A DNA stretch of 64,000 bases from Shimazuella alba (GTDB lineage Bacteria; Bacillota; Bacilli; Thermoactinomycetales; Thermoactinomycetaceae): the NCBI RefSeq assembly GCF_009831235.1, contig NZ_WUUL01000008.1, positions 62,001 through 126,000 of the forward strand, given 5' to 3'. Both the position numbers and the translations under genes were made by a program. Shown in pieces: positions 35,601-45,955 of the stretch (position 1 is its first letter; every line of letters starts with the position of its first letter). The notes below the pieces were generated by a model that saw only the letters and a list, made by a program, of their open reading frames with translations, had not been told where the DNA came from and searched no databases.

Positions 35601-36344
35601 ATGACGGATTGGATATTTGGTAAGCATGCGGTTTTAGAAGCTGCTTCTGCGGGAAGAGATATGGAGAAAGTATGGCTTGCAGAGGGAATGAAGAAAAAGA
35701 GTGTAGAAGACTTAGTTCGACAATTGGAAGATCAAAAAGTACCTTATCACTGGGTGCCGCGATCGAAATTAGATCAAGTAGCGGAAAATCAAAATCATCA
35801 AGGTGTAGCTGCACAAGTGAGCAGTTATCAGTATGTATCTGTGGAGCAAATAGTAGCAAATGCCAAACATAAAGGAGAGCATCCTTTTCTCCTCCTTCTA
35901 GATGGAATTGTGGACCCGCATAACTTAGGCACTGTTTTGCGTACAGCAGATGCAACAGGAGTTCATGGTGTCATTATTCCGAAACGGCGGGCAGTTGGCT
36001 TGACAGCAACAGTAGCAAAGATATCCGCTGGTGCGATCGAATATGTACCAGTAGCAAAGGTCACCAATATGAACCGAACAGCTGAATATTTGAAAGATCA
36101 AGGTGTTTGGTTAGTGGGTACGGATGGGGAATCCAAACAGTCGTATGAAACAGTAGATTATGATATGCCTGTAGCTTTAGTAATAGGTAATGAGGGCCAA
36201 GGAATTAGCCAGCAATTAAAGAAGAAATGTGATTTTCTTGTACGCTTACCGATGAAGGGAAGAGTATCTTCACTTAATGCGTCTGTTGCTACAGGTGTTA
36301 TGCTTTATCAAGTATTGCAAAGCCGAAAGACAAAAGGTAATTAG
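35601..36344 (+). CDS. rlmB: 23S rRNA 2'-O-methyltransferase, RlmB type
   Basis: 247 residues: N-terminal L30e-like substrate domain and C-terminal SPOUT knot (DPHNLGTVLRTADATG, IGNEGQGIS, LPMKGRVSSLNASVATG). Likely methylates the ribose of G2251-equivalent in 23S rRNA using SAM. Two bp after mrnC; the following gene starts 1 bp after its stop. Confidence 0.93.
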   Translation: MTDWIFGKHAVLEAASAGRDMEKVWLAEGMKKKSVEDLVRQLEDQKVPYHWVPRSKLDQVAENQNHQGVAAQVSSYQYVSVEQIVANAKHKGEHPFLLLLDGIVDPHNLGTVLRTADATGVHGVIIPKRRAVGLTATVAKISAGAIEYVPVAKVTNMNRTAEYLKDQGVWLVGTDGESKQSYETVDYDMPVALVIGNEGQGISQQLKKKCDFLVRLPMKGRVSSLNASVATGVMLYQVLQSRKTKGN

Positions 36345-36345
36345 G

Positions 36346-36852
36346 ATGGAAGAATGGCTGGTAGTCGATGGATACAACATTATTCGTGCTAATCCAAACT
36401 ATAGTAATGAAATAGAAGTTGCACGCGACGAACTAATCCATGATCTAATGGAGTACCAAGCGGTTTCCGGAATGAAAATTTTTGTGGTTTTCGATGCATA
36501 TCGAATGGTAGGCTTACGAAACAAAGAACCAAAAAAAATAATTAAAATTATATTTACAGACAAGGAAGAAACGGCTGATGCTTGGATTGAGCAATTTGTT
36601 CGAAAGTACAAAGATGAGAAACGCCATATATATGTGGCGACTTCTGACTTTTTAGAGCAACGTATGGTTTTTGGACAAGGCGCTTATCGGATATCTGCGC
36701 GAGAATTTATTGATCAACTAACCCAATCTAAGAAGCGAATCAAAAATCATCTTAAAGCGAAGCACGTACCGAAAACGGCAAAAAACCCTCTCTGGGAAAG
36801 TATTCCTGAAGCTCTTAGACATAAATTGGAGAATTTTCGCAGAAAAAAATAG
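36346..36852 (+). CDS. rae1: Rae1/YacP, ribosome-associated NYN endonuclease
   Basis: 168 residues from ATG at 36346, directly after the rlmB stop; longer openings lie inside rlmB. NYN (PIN-like) fold: WLVVDGYNIIRA with the first acidic residue, FVVFDAY, ETADAWIEQFV and VATSDFLEQRMVF. In B. subtilis Rae1 cuts mRNA in the ribosomal A site. Conserved position before sigH. Confidence 0.92.
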   Translation: MEEWLVVDGYNIIRANPNYSNEIEVARDELIHDLMEYQAVSGMKIFVVFDAYRMVGLRNKEPKKIIKIIFTDKEETADAWIEQFVRKYKDEKRHIYVATSDFLEQRMVFGQGAYRISAREFIDQLTQSKKRIKNHLKAKHVPKTAKNPLWESIPEALRHKLENFRRKK

Positions 36853-36933
36853 CGGAAAAATTGACGTTTTTGTTTCAATTCAATATAATAAGACTTGCCA
36901 TTTTGAAATGCGACTTGGTCAGGGGGAAATATT

Positions 36934-37596
36934 TTGAGCATTGACCTACTATCTAGCAGTCCGAGGGATTTGGATAGGAGAGTCCTTTACCATCAGTTAG
37001 GCGATGAGGAACTAGTTAGAGATATACGTGTAGGAGACCAGGAAGCTCTAGAGTATCTCATTCATAAGTACAAAAACTTCGTTAGAGCCAAAGCCCGGTC
37101 GTACTTTTTAATTGGTGCTGATCACGAGGATATCGTACAAGAAGGTATGATTGGCTTGTATAAAGCCATTCGCGATTTTCGGGGGGACAAATTAGCTTCT
37201 TTTAAAGCGTTTGCAGAACTGTGTATCACAAGACAAATCATTACCGCGATCAAAACGGCAACAAGACAAAAGCATATACCGCTCAATTCTTATGTATCAT
37301 TGGACAAGCCAAGTCACGATGACTCCGATCGGACGCTTTATGATACTTTGACAGGTGGGCGTACTAATCCAGAGGAAATATATATAAATCGAGAAGAGCA
37401 TAGCGACATAGAAGATAAGATTTCCCAGATTTTAAGCGATTTAGAGCGGAAAGTGCTTATGTTATATTTAGATGGAAGATCTTATCAAGAGATCGCCGTC
37501 GACTTAAATCGACATGTAAAATCGATTGATAATGCTTTGCAGCGAGTAAAGCGAAAATTAGAGAAGTATTTAGATATTGAAGAAATCTCTTTGTGA
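36934..37596 (+). CDS. sigH: RNA polymerase sigma-H factor
   Basis: 220 residues from TTG, after AGGGGG. Region 2 is unmistakable (ALEYLIHKYKNFVRAKARSY, then DIVQEGMIGLYKAIRDF), and region 4 ends the protein (YLDGRSYQEIAVDLNRHVKS). Sigma-H switches on early sporulation and competence genes in bacilli. The upstream spacing and the terminators after it suggest its own transcript. Confidence 0.96.
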   Translation: MSIDLLSSSPRDLDRRVLYHQLGDEELVRDIRVGDQEALEYLIHKYKNFVRAKARSYFLIGADHEDIVQEGMIGLYKAIRDFRGDKLASFKAFAELCITRQIITAIKTATRQKHIPLNSYVSLDKPSHDDSDRTLYDTLTGGRTNPEEIYINREEHSDIEDKISQILSDLERKVLMLYLDGRSYQEIAVDLNRHVKSIDNALQRVKRKLEKYLDIEEISL

Positions 37597-37720
37597 TCAT
37601 TTGATCCCATTGTTCTACAAATTCGACAAAAAAGGACAAATACCTTTTCGGTAGATAAGAAAAAGTGTATATATTACGTCTCTTATCTATTTCGTAATGG
37701 GAGCCCTGTCGACAGCTGAG

Positions 37721-37746
37721 AAAACTTGATCATTGCAAGTTTTTTC
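37721..37746 (+). terminator. Terminator after sigH
   Basis: AAAACTTG, 7-nt loop, CAAGTTTTTT; 8-bp perfect stem with T run. Confidence 0.8.
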
Positions 37747-37786
37747 GGTTATTTTACAGAGAATAATTTGAATCAAACATTGGAGT

Positions 37787-37823
37787 AGAGACAAAGGCAT
37801 ATGCACGAGTCTCTTTCTTTTTT
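37787..37823 (+). terminator. Second terminator-like hairpin before rpmG
   Basis: AGAGAC pairs with GTCTCT across a 16-nt loop that contains GCATATGC, followed by TTCTTTTTT. The 357 bp between sigH and rpmG hold only these two hairpins and a weak promoter-like region (TTGACC near 37868). Confidence 0.65.
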
Positions 37824-37953
37824 AGAAAAAATAAGGTAAAAAAACTTCGTTGATTATCAATTTATTTGACCTGAGAGGGCTCTTATGTTAACCTAATTTG
37901 GGTATTTTCTATCGATATCGCTAGTTTATATGCTCCAAAGAGGAGGTGCGAAA

Positions 37954-38103
37954 ATGCGAGTAAATGTTACGCTTGCATGTACAGATTGCCGTGAACGCAA
38001 CTATGCGCTTACCAAAAACAAACGGAAACATCCAGATCGGATGGAGCTCCGCAAGTATTGCCCCCGTTGCAACTCACATACGCTACATCGGGAAACGAAG
38101 TAA
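37954..38103 (+). CDS. rpmG: 50S ribosomal protein L33
   Basis: 49 residues, too short for most ORF lists. ATG follows GAGGAGGTG. The sequence [17 protein letters not shown], later [19 protein letters not shown], has the two zinc-type CxxC pairs (C-D-C, C-P-R-C) of the zinc-binding L33 form. It is in the conserved place between sigH and secE and 18 bp before secE. Confidence 0.95.
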   Translation: MRVNVTLACTDCRERNYALTKNKRKHPDRMELRKYCPRCNSHTLHRETK

Positions 38104-38121
38104 ATTGGGGTGGGAAGATAG

Positions 38122-38349
38122 ATGGCTGTACTCACAAATATTGGACGCGGAATAAAGAGAAGTGTTAGTGGAACTACTGGCTTCTTTCGCTCTAGTTATC
38201 AAGAGTTTAAAAAAGTAAAATGGCCTACTCGCAAAGAGATGGTCAAATATACGACTGTTGTGGTTGCCGCTGTTGTAATCCTTACCATCTTTTTCTTCCT
38301 CGTAGATATGGGAATCGCGCAGCTAATCCAGTTGATTACTAAGAAGTAG
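38122..38349 (+). CDS. secE: Preprotein translocase subunit SecE
   Basis: 75 residues with one membrane segment near the end (TTVVVAAVVILTIFFFLVDM) and the amphipathic KVKWPTRKEMVKYT before it, the single-span Gram-positive SecE. It clamps SecY in the SecYEG channel. Between rpmG and nusG as usual. Confidence 0.95.
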   Translation: MAVLTNIGRGIKRSVSGTTGFFRSSYQEFKKVKWPTRKEMVKYTTVVVAAVVILTIFFFLVDMGIAQLIQLITKK

Positions 38350-38392
38350 ATGGACGTCATAAGGGGGGACAGGGGTTTTTTTCCCTGATGGT

Positions 38393-38926
38393 ATGGAAAA
38401 AAATTGGTATGTGGTGCACACATATTCCGGCTATGAAAACAAAGTAAAGACAAACTTGGAGAAACGATTAGACTCCATGGGAATGCAAGACAAAATCTTT
38501 CGTGTCATGGTGCCAATGGAGGAAGAGATTGAGCACAAAGATGGCAAGAAGAAGACAGTCATGCGGAAGGTTTTCCCAGGTTATGTGCTTGTGGAGATGA
38601 TAATGACAGATGACTCGTGGTATGTTGTTCGTAACACTCCGGGTGTAACTGGCTTTGTCGGTTCTGCTGGTGCGGGCTCCAAACCAACACCTCTCTTGCC
38701 TGATGAAGTCCAAACGATTTTACAGCAAATGGGAGTCGAAGAAGTTCGAACCGTTGTTGATTTTGCACTTGGTGAAAGCGTGAAAGTAATCGAAGGTCCA
38801 TTTGAAAACTTCGTTGGAGAGATCGAAGGTGTCGATGGGGACCGTGAGAAGCTAAAGGTTTTAGTCAACATGTTTGGAAGAGAGACACCAGTAGAACTCG
38901 ATTTTGGACAGGTGGAAAAACTTTAG
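38393..38926 (+). CDS. nusG: Transcription elongation factor NusG
   Basis: 177 residues: NGN domain (NWYVVHTYSGYENKVKTNLE, FPGYVLVEM) and C-terminal KOW (VKVIEGPFENFVGEIEGVD). It binds RNA polymerase and regulates pausing. Followed by a hairpin and the rplK leader. Confidence 0.97.
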   Translation: MEKNWYVVHTYSGYENKVKTNLEKRLDSMGMQDKIFRVMVPMEEEIEHKDGKKKTVMRKVFPGYVLVEMIMTDDSWYVVRNTPGVTGFVGSAGAGSKPTPLLPDEVQTILQQMGVEEVRTVVDFALGESVKVIEGPFENFVGEIEGVDGDREKLKVLVNMFGRETPVELDFGQVEKL

Positions 38927-38987
38927 TAAAGAAAACTTGCCGATTGGCGAGCCTATAAGGCGAATCCAGAGGCTTAGTTGCACTTAT

Positions 38988-39035
38988 GTCGATATGGAAA
39001 AATTTTTTTCCTGTATCGACCATCCAAAAAACTTT
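38988..39035 (+). terminator. Terminator-like hairpin after nusG
   Basis: GTCGATA-GGAAAAA pairs with TTTTTCC-TATCGAC (38988-39020), followed by CTTTTCTTTTT. Confidence 0.65.
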
Positions 39036-39084
39036 TCTTTTTACCGATAATGTGTTATTTTTATAAATGTTTGCCTGATCGGTT

Positions 39085-39171
39085 TGTTGTTACCGTGGGA
39101 GGGTGAAACCCGCGACCCTGGGACTCCAAATTCTTGGAGTGGGGCTACCACATTTGAAGGAGGTAAGAAGC
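39085..39171 (+). promoter_or_regulatory. Structured rplK-rplA leader
   Basis: Contains CCGTGGGAGGGTGAAACCCGCG and a perfect 7-bp hairpin ACTCCAA/TTGGAGT just before the rplK ribosome site. A second GGTGGGAGGA...CACCAC element lies between rplK and rplA (39624-39650). Such GGTGGGAGG stems are where ribosomal protein L1 is expected to bind its mRNA; the role here is inferred. Confidence 0.5.
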
Positions 39172-39597
39172 ATGGCCAAAAAAGTGATTAAAGTGGTCAA
39201 GCTACAAATCCCAGCTGGTAAAGCGAATCCAGCACCACCTGTTGGACCTGCTCTAGGTCAAGCTGGTGTGAACATCATGGGCTTTTGTAAAGAGTTTAAC
39301 GCACGTACTTCAGAACAAGCTGGTTTAATCATTCCTGTAGTGATTACCGTTTTTGAAGATCGTTCTTTTACTTTTGTGACCAAAACTCCACCAGCTGCAG
39401 TTCTTTTGAAAAAAGCAGCAGGTATCGAATCTGGTTCTGGCGAGCCAAACACCAAGAAAGTGGCTACACTTTCACGTGATAAAGTTCGTGAGATTGCAGA
39501 AACAAAAATGCCTGACCTAAACGCAGCTAATGTAGAATCAGCAATGCGTATGGTAGAAGGTACAGCACGCAGCATGGGTATTGTTATAAAAGACTAA
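39172..39597 (+). CDS. rplK: 50S ribosomal protein L11
   Basis: 141 residues from ATG at 39172, after AAGGAGGTAAG; an earlier in-frame ATG would translate the leader. [20 protein letters not shown] opens the N-terminal domain; the rRNA-binding C-terminal domain follows. L11 forms the GTPase-associated stalk base and is needed for the RelA stringent response. Confidence 0.97.
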   Translation: MAKKVIKVVKLQIPAGKANPAPPVGPALGQAGVNIMGFCKEFNARTSEQAGLIIPVVITVFEDRSFTFVTKTPPAAVLLKKAAGIESGSGEPNTKKVATLSRDKVREIAETKMPDLNAANVESAMRMVEGTARSMGIVIKD

Positions 39598-39666
39598 TGA
39601 TCCAGCCGCGGGTCATTCGTCTGGTGGGAGGATTTTCCGCTATCACCACATGAGGAGGTAATGAAA

Positions 39667-40365
39667 GTGGCAAAACATGGTAAAAAGTATCAAGAAGCGA
39701 TTCAGAAAATAGATCGCGAAAAAGTATATGAGCCAGCAGAAGCATTGGAACTGGTAAAATCTATTTCTACTGCTAAGTTTGATGAAACAGTAGAAGCTGC
39801 TTTCCGCTTGGGGATTGACACGAAAAAAGCGGATCAGCAAGTAAGAGGGGCAGTGGTTTTACCTCATGGAACAGGGAAAACCAAACGCGTACTTGTATTT
39901 GCTAAAGGGGAAAAAGCAAAAGAAGCAGAAGCTGCTGGAGCTGATTTTGTAGGAGACGAAGAACTAGTTGGCAAAGTTCAACAAGGTTGGCTTGAGTTCG
40001 ATGTTGTAGTAGCTACTCCTGACATGATGGGACAAGTTGGTCGCCTTGGACGAATCCTTGGACCTAAAGGTCTTATGCCTAACCCTAAAACAGGTACAGT
40101 TACCTTTGAAGTAGAAAAGGCTGTTAACGAGATCAAAGCTGGTAAGATCGAATATCGTGCAGATAAAGCAGGAAACATTCATGCAGCAATCGGTAAAGTT
40201 TCTTTCTCCACCGAACAACTTTCCGAAAACTTACAAGCATTGTCTGATGCGCTTACCAAAGCGAAACCAGCTGCTGCAAAAGGGACCTATATGAAAAACG
40301 TCAGTGTTTCTTCCACCATGGGACCTGGTGTTCAAATTAGCTCCTCTGCATTGAACGCTCGTTAA
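39667..40365 (+). CDS. rplA: 50S ribosomal protein L1
   Basis: 232 residues from GTG at 39667, 8 bp after GGAGG; the ATG at 39661 lies only 2 bp from that site. Typical L1 sequence with [20 protein letters not shown]. Builds the L1 stalk and usually represses its own operon by binding the mRNA. Confidence 0.96.
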   Translation: MAKHGKKYQEAIQKIDREKVYEPAEALELVKSISTAKFDETVEAAFRLGIDTKKADQQVRGAVVLPHGTGKTKRVLVFAKGEKAKEAEAAGADFVGDEELVGKVQQGWLEFDVVVATPDMMGQVGRLGRILGPKGLMPNPKTGTVTFEVEKAVNEIKAGKIEYRADKAGNIHAAIGKVSFSTEQLSENLQALSDALTKAKPAAAKGTYMKNVSVSSTMGPGVQISSSALNAR

Positions 40366-40394
40366 TTGGAATAAACTGTTCGAAATTGAATAAG

Positions 40395-40512
40395 AAGATG
40401 AAATTCATCTTTCTTACCGTAGACAGTAGGTGTGCGACGGCACTTAATTTCCTACCGAGGTGAAAGCCACTGGCCTTCGTCCGTCTACGAAGGCTTTTTC
40501 TTTTTCCTAAAA
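40395..40512 (+). ncRNA. L10 leader (rplJ-rplL autoregulation)
   Basis: Between rplA and rplJ. It has the L10-leader features ACCGTAGACAGTAGGTG and CCTACCGAGGTGAAAGCC, then the attenuator CCTTCGT/ACGAAGG followed by CTTTTTCTTTTT (40482-40506). The L10-L12 complex would bind it and reduce rplJL expression. Confidence 0.88.
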
Positions 40513-40558
40513 CTGTCTGCAATAACGTATTTTTACTCCACCCAAGGAGGTGTCCTGA

Positions 40559-41071
40559 ATGTCCAAAGTACTGGAACAAAAACAACAAGTAGTAGCGGAA
40601 GTAAAAGAAAAGTTGAACACTAGTGTGAGTACAGTGGTAACTGACTATCGTGGTCTTTCTGTTGCGGAGGTGACAGAGCTACGTAAACAATTGCGCGAAG
40701 CTGGAGTCGAATACCAAGTATTGAAAAATACTTTGGTGCGTCGTGCTACTGGTGAAGTTGGTTTGTCCGAAATGGATCAGTTTCTTACAGGTCCTACTGC
40801 TATTGCATTTAGTAAAGAAGATGTTGTTGCTCCAGCAAAAGTTCTTCATAATTTTGCAAAAGAGCATAAAAATCTTGAGATCAAAGGTGCAATCGTAGAA
40901 GGTGCAGTAGTTGGTCCTGACAAAGTGAAAGAGATTGCATCTCTACCATCACGCGAAGGTTTACTATCTATGCTTCTTTCCGTTCTTCAAGCTCCAGTTC
41001 GCAACTTCGCTTATGTGGTGAAAGCTGTTGCTGATCAACAAGAACAACCAGAAGCTGCTTCTGCTGAGTAG
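40559..41071 (+). CDS. rplJ: 50S ribosomal protein L10
   Basis: 170 residues, ATG after [29 protein letters not shown] and [13 protein letters not shown] identify L10; the C-terminal helix carries the L7/L12 dimers. Controlled by the L10 leader just upstream. Confidence 0.97.
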   Translation: MSKVLEQKQQVVAEVKEKLNTSVSTVVTDYRGLSVAEVTELRKQLREAGVEYQVLKNTLVRRATGEVGLSEMDQFLTGPTAIAFSKEDVVAPAKVLHNFAKEHKNLEIKGAIVEGAVVGPDKVKEIASLPSREGLLSMLLSVLQAPVRNFAYVVKAVADQQEQPEAASAE

Positions 41072-41155
41072 TAGTATAAAAATACTGGTGATTTCTTGAA
41101 AATGCTAGTTTAGTAAAAAATAAAAAATCTAATAATCCTTTGGGAGGTACTATAA

Positions 41156-41521
41156 ATGTCTAACGAACAAATCTTAGAAGCGGTAAAAAATATGACCGTA
41201 CTAGAATTAAACGAATTGGTTAAAGCAATTGAAGAAGAATTTGGTGTAACTGCTGCAGCACCTGTTGTAATGGGTGGCGGCGGCGGAGCTGGTGAAGCAG
41301 CTGCTGAGAAAACTGAGTTCGATGTTATCCTAACAAATGCTGGAGCATCCAAAGTTGGAGTTATCAAAGCTGTTCGTGGTATCACTGGTCTTGGCTTGAA
41401 AGAAGCAAAAGCACTAGTTGATGGAGCTCCATCCCCTGTAAAAGAAGCAGTTTCCAAAGAGGAAGCTGAAAAGATCAAAGAAGAATTAGAAGCAGCTGGC
41501 GCTAACGTAGAGGTAAAATAA
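41156..41521 (+). CDS. rplL: 50S ribosomal protein L7/L12
   Basis: 121 residues: N-terminal dimer helix, glycine/alanine hinge ([13 protein letters not shown]) and C-terminal factor-binding domain ([19 protein letters not shown]). Forms the stalk that recruits EF-G and EF-Tu. A terminator follows 6 bp after the stop. Confidence 0.98.
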   Translation: MSNEQILEAVKNMTVLELNELVKAIEEEFGVTAAAPVVMGGGGGAGEAAAEKTEFDVILTNAGASKVGVIKAVRGITGLGLKEAKALVDGAPSPVKEAVSKEEAEKIKEELEAAGANVEVK

Positions 41522-41527
41522 TTAAAT

Positions 41528-41558
41528 GGACTCGCCTAATCTTGGCGAGTCCGTTTTC
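41528..41558 (+). terminator. Terminator after rplL
   Basis: GGACTCGCC, 7-nt loop, GGCGAGTCC, then GTTTTCC. Moderate T run; some readthrough into the next genes is likely. Confidence 0.75.
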
Positions 41559-41575
41559 CTATCAGGGGGTCGCAA

Positions 41576-42178
41576 GTGTCTAATCATTACTATTCTTCTA
41601 AACCGGAATCGAAACATGAAAAAAGAATCATAGAGGCTCAGTTATGTGGGAATCTACTTTCTTTTCAAACGGATGCTGGGGTCTTTTCCAAAAAGGGGAT
41701 TGATTTTGGTAGTAGGCTATTGATAGAAACGGTAGAACTCTCTGGAGTGAAGAGCCTGTTAGATTTAGGGTGTGGGTATGGGCCTGTCGGTATTTCACTT
41801 GCAAAAGCGAATCCATCTCTGAAAGTGCAGATGGTGGATGTGAATGAACGTGCTACTTTACTTGCAAAAGAAAATGCAAGAATCAATCATGTTGCGGCTC
41901 AGATTGAAGTAAAGATAAGTGATGGCTTTGACAAATTAGAAGGAGTACAGTTTGATGCCATTCTATGTAATCCCCCGATTCGAGTAGGGAAAGTATTTGT
42001 CTATGAACTTTTTGCTCAATCTAGAGATTTTTTATCCGAGAATGGTTCCTTATGGATTGTGATTCGAAAGCAACAAGGAGCAGCTTCCGCGAAAGAAGAA
42101 TTGGCTCGGTTATTTCCTTACGTAGAGCAAGTCTCTCAGAAAAAAGGCTACTGTATTTTTCTCGCAAAAAACAATTGA
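41576..42178 (+). CDS. RsmC-like class I methyltransferase (YbxB)
   Basis: 200 residues from GTG after AGGGGGT. SAM-binding motif DLGCGYGPVGISLA and the catalytic CNPPIRVG (NPPF/Y type) show an N2-guanine methyltransferase; family members modify G1207 of 16S rRNA. This gene (ybxB in B. subtilis) keeps its place between rplL and rpoB. The exact target is inferred. Confidence 0.88.
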   Translation: MSNHYYSSKPESKHEKRIIEAQLCGNLLSFQTDAGVFSKKGIDFGSRLLIETVELSGVKSLLDLGCGYGPVGISLAKANPSLKVQMVDVNERATLLAKENARINHVAAQIEVKISDGFDKLEGVQFDAILCNPPIRVGKVFVYELFAQSRDFLSENGSLWIVIRKQQGAASAKEELARLFPYVEQVSQKKGYCIFLAKNN

Positions 42179-42373
42179 CACAGTATAATGCTTGTGCTAG
42201 TGTTATAACTTGCAGAAATCCTTTTAATATGTTAAACATTTTTGTGTTGGTTTATTTTTCCTATTTCTTGGTTAAGATAGTTTAATAGGTTTTATTTTTG
42301 GTATCCTTGTGGTAATTTTTTTACCCATTTTCTTTTTGGTTCTCTTGGATAGGGTATGAGGGGGGAGCTCATT

Positions 42374-45300
42374 TTGCTAGGTAAACTTGTCCAGCACGGT
42401 CGGCGTCAACGAAGAAGTTACGCTCGAATTAATGAAGTACTAGATTTGCCAAATCTGATAGAAATCCAACAGCAATCTTATGAATGGTTTCTAGCGGAAG
42501 GTTTGCGTGAGATGTTTCAGGATATTTCTCCGATTGAGGATTTTACGGGGAATTTGGTTCTGGAGTTCATCGACTATAAATTAGGCGAACCAAAATATAA
42601 CTTGGAGGAATCAAAAGACCACCAAGTTACTTATGCTGCTCCACTGCGAGTAAAAGTGCGTCTCATTAACAAAGAGACTGGTGAAGTAAAAGAGCAAGAG
42701 GTATTTATGGGTGACTTTCCTTTGATGACGGAAACAGGTACCTTTATCTACAATGGGGCAGAGCGTGTTATTGTTAGCCAGCTAGTTCGCTCTCCTAGTG
42801 TGTATTATAGCACGAAATTAGACAAGAATGGTAAACCAACATATACTGCCACAGTAATTCCAAATCGTGGTGCGTGGTTAGAGCTTGAAACGGATGCGAA
42901 GGATATTATTTATGTTCGGATTGACCGTACCAGAAAGATACCTGTCACGGTTCTTTTGCGCGCTTTAGGTTATAGTTCTGATGCGGAAATTATCGATCTT
43001 CTCGGTGAAGATGAATATATTCGCAATACACTTGACAAAGACAACACGGGTAATACAGAAAAGGCACTCATCGAAATCTATGAGCGCTTGCGTCCTGGAG
43101 AACCTCCAACGGCTGAAAATGCTCGTGATCTATTATATTCACGTTTCTTTGACCCAAAACGCTACGATTTAGCGAACGTTGGCCGCTATAAAATGAACAA
43201 AAAGTTACATATCAAAAATCGTCTACTCAATCAAAAACTAGCGGAGCATATCGTAGACAGTGAAACTGGTGAAGTATTAGCAGAAGCAGGGCAAGTGTTA
43301 GAGCGTCGTCTCTTGGATAAAGTTATACCATACTTGGTAGGCGAAACACCTTTTGGTATACAAGAATACACGGTTCGCGGTGGAGTCCAAATGGAGCCAA
43401 AAGCAACTGAGGGATTGGTTCGCTTACAATCTGTTAATATTCATTCAGCTAGAAATGATGATCAAATAATCAAAGTTATTTCCAATGCAGAAGTAGATCA
43501 AGAGATTAAACACATTACACCTGCTGACATCATTGCATCGATCAACTACTTTATTAATTTACTTCATGGTATTGGTTTAACGGATGATATTGACCATCTT
43601 GGTAATCGCCGCCTTCGTTCCGTTGGAGAACTCTTGCAGAACCAATTCCGTATTGGACTGTCTCGTATGGAACGGGTAGTAAAAGAGAGAATGTCAATCC
43701 AAGATGCTAATGCGATCACACCACAGGCATTGATCAATATTCGTCCTGTTATTGCCTCGATTAAAGAGTTTTTTGGTAGCAGCCAGTTGTCCCAGTTTAT
43801 GGACCAAACCAACCCACTAGCTGAATTAACCCACAAACGTAGGTTATCTGCTTTAGGCCCTGGAGGACTTACAAGGGAACGAGCAGGGATGGAAGTGCGT
43901 GACGTTCACCATTCTCACTATGGTAGAATGTGTCCGATCGAAACACCTGAAGGTCCTAACATTGGTCTGATCAACTCTCTTTCTTCTTATGCACGAATTA
44001 ATAACTTTGGTTTCATCGAAACACCTTATCGCCGTGTTGATGGAGATACAGGTCGGGTTACCAATCAGATCGATTATTTAACTGCTGATGAAGAAGATAA
44101 CTACTATGTAGCACAGGCAAATGCAAAGATTGATGAAGAAGGAAACTTCTTACAAGATTCTGTGACAGTTCGTTATCGTGATGAAACAATTGCGGTGCCA
44201 AAAGACCGTGTAGACTATATGGATGTTTCACCTAAACAAGTAGTATCTGTTGCGACTGCATGTATTCCTTTCTTAGAAAACGACGACTCCAACCGTGCTC
44301 TAATGGGATCAAACATGCAACGTCAGGCTGTCCCACTCTTAAAACCAGAAGCTCCTTTTATTGGCACTGGTATGGAGTATAAAGCTGCTCGGGATTCTGG
44401 GGTCATGATTCTTGCTCGCCGCGCAGGTGTGGTAGAAAGAGTTACAGCTGATGAGATTCTCGTTCGTCATGAGGCAGAAGTAGACGGTCGTATTGTAAAA
44501 GGTGATCTGGATCGTTATCGTTTAAGCAAATTTATCCGATCGAACCAAGGAACCTCTATCAACCAACGACCAGTTGTAAAAACGGGAGACCGTGTAGAGG
44601 TTGGAGACACCTTAGCAGATGGTCCTTCTACTGAGCAAGGCGAAATGGCGTTAGGTCGTAATGTTGTTGTGGCCTTTATGACTTGGGAAGGTTATAACTA
44701 TGAGGATGCTATTCTCTTAAGCGAAAAACTGGTCAAAGAAGACGTATATACCTCTATTCATATTGAGAAGCATGAATCAGAAGCAAGGGATACCAAACTA
44801 GGTCCGGAAGAAATCACCAGAGATATACCAAATGTCGGGGAAGAAGCGTTGAAAAACCTTGACGAACGTGGAATTATTCGTGTCGGTGCAGAGATCAAAG
44901 CTGGGGATATTCTAGTAGGGAAAGTAACTCCTAAAGGAGTAACAGAACTAACAGCAGAAGAACGGTTACTCCATGCGATCTTTGGAGAAAAAGCACGTGA
45001 AGTTAGAGATACTTCCTTACGTGTTCCGCATGGACAAGATGGTATTGTGGTAGATGTGAAAGTATTTACCAGAGAAAATGGCGATGAATTACCACCTGGT
45101 GTTAACCAACTTGTACGTGTTTATATCGCTCAGAAGCGAAAAATCTCTGAGGGAGACAAAATGGCTGGTCGTCACGGAAACAAAGGGGTTATTGCCCGGA
45201 TCATGCCTGAAGAAGATATGCCGTTCTTACCAGATGGTACTCCTGTGCAAGTTGTACTAAATCCACTGGGTGTTCCATCTCGGATGAACATCGGACAGGT

Positions 45301-45940
45301 ATTAGAAGTTCACCTCGGTATGGCAGCCAAAACCTTAGGATTGCATATTGCAACCCCAGTATTTGATGGTGCAACAGAGAATGATGTATTCGAAACTTTG
45401 ATTGAAGCTGGTTTGAATTCAGATGGTAAGTTCGTGCTGCATGATGGACGTACTGGTGAGCCAATGGAAAACAGAGTTACTGTTGGTGTGATGTACATGA
45501 TCAAGTTGGCACATATGGTTGATGACAAAATCCATGCTCGTTCTACTGGGCCATATTCCCTAGTTACCCAGCAGCCGCTTGGTGGTAAGGCGCAGTTTGG
45601 GGGACAACGTTTTGGGGAGATGGAGGTATGGGCACTTGAGGCTTATGGAGCTGCATATACCTTGCAAGAAATACTGACGGTGAAATCGGATGATGTAGTA
45701 GGTCGTGTCAAAACATATGAATCCATCGTCAAAGGTGAGAATGTACCAGAGCCAGGTGTGCCAGAGTCCTTTAAAGTATTGATTAAAGAACTTCAAAGCC
45801 TTGGAATGGACGTCAAGATTTTGGCTGAAAACGAAGAAGAGATTGAAATGCGTGAGCTGGATGATGAGGATGAACCAGCAAGTGATCGACTTGGTTTTGA
45901 ATTGGATGAGCAAGAAACTCGCTCTACCATGGAATCCTAA
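42374..45940 (+). CDS. rpoB: RNA polymerase beta subunit
   Basis: 1188 residues from TTG at 42374, 6 bp after GGGGGGAG; an ATG at 42356 lies before that site. The body starts [15 protein letters not shown], with the rifampicin pocket [20 protein letters not shown] and [12 protein letters not shown] in wild-type form, and the C-terminal clamp. Sixteen bp before rpoC. Confidence 0.98.
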   Translation: MLGKLVQHGRRQRRSYARINEVLDLPNLIEIQQQSYEWFLAEGLREMFQDISPIEDFTGNLVLEFIDYKLGEPKYNLEESKDHQVTYAAPLRVKVRLINKETGEVKEQEVFMGDFPLMTETGTFIYNGAERVIVSQLVRSPSVYYSTKLDKNGKPTYTATVIPNRGAWLELETDAKDIIYVRIDRTRKIPVTVLLRALGYSSDAEIIDLLGEDEYIRNTLDKDNTGNTEKALIEIYERLRPGEPPTAENARDLLYSRFFDPKRYDLANVGRYKMNKKLHIKNRLLNQKLAEHIVDSETGEVLAEAGQVLERRLLDKVIPYLVGETPFGIQEYTVRGGVQMEPKATEGLVRLQSVNIHSARNDDQIIKVISNAEVDQEIKHITPADIIASINYFINLLHGIGLTDDIDHLGNRRLRSVGELLQNQFRIGLSRMERVVKERMSIQDANAITPQALINIRPVIASIKEFFGSSQLSQFMDQTNPLAELTHKRRLSALGPGGLTRERAGMEVRDVHHSHYGRMCPIETPEGPNIGLINSLSSYARINNFGFIETPYRRVDGDTGRVTNQIDYLTADEEDNYYVAQANAKIDEEGNFLQDSVTVRYRDETIAVPKDRVDYMDVSPKQVVSVATACIPFLENDDSNRALMGSNMQRQAVPLLKPEAPFIGTGMEYKAARDSGVMILARRAGVVERVTADEILVRHEAEVDGRIVKGDLDRYRLSKFIRSNQGTSINQRPVVKTGDRVEVGDTLADGPSTEQGEMALGRNVVVAFMTWEGYNYEDAILLSEKLVKEDVYTSIHIEKHESEARDTKLGPEEITRDIPNVGEEALKNLDERGIIRVGAEIKAGDILVGKVTPKGVTELTAEERLLHAIFGEKAREVRDTSLRVPHGQDGIVVDVKVFTRENGDELPPGVNQLVRVYIAQKRKISEGDKMAGRHGNKGVIARIMPEEDMPFLPDGTPVQVVLNPLGVPSRMNIGQVLEVHLGMAAKTLGLHIATPVFDGATENDVFETLIEAGLNSDGKFVLHDGRTGEPMENRVTVGVMYMIKLAHMVDDKIHARSTGPYSLVTQQPLGGKAQFGGQRFGEMEVWALEAYGAAYTLQEILTVKSDDVVGRVKTYESIVKGENVPEPGVPESFKVLIKELQSLGMDVKILAENEEEIEMRELDDEDEPASDRLGFELDEQETRSTMES

Positions 45941-45955
45941 GGGAGGAATGGCCCG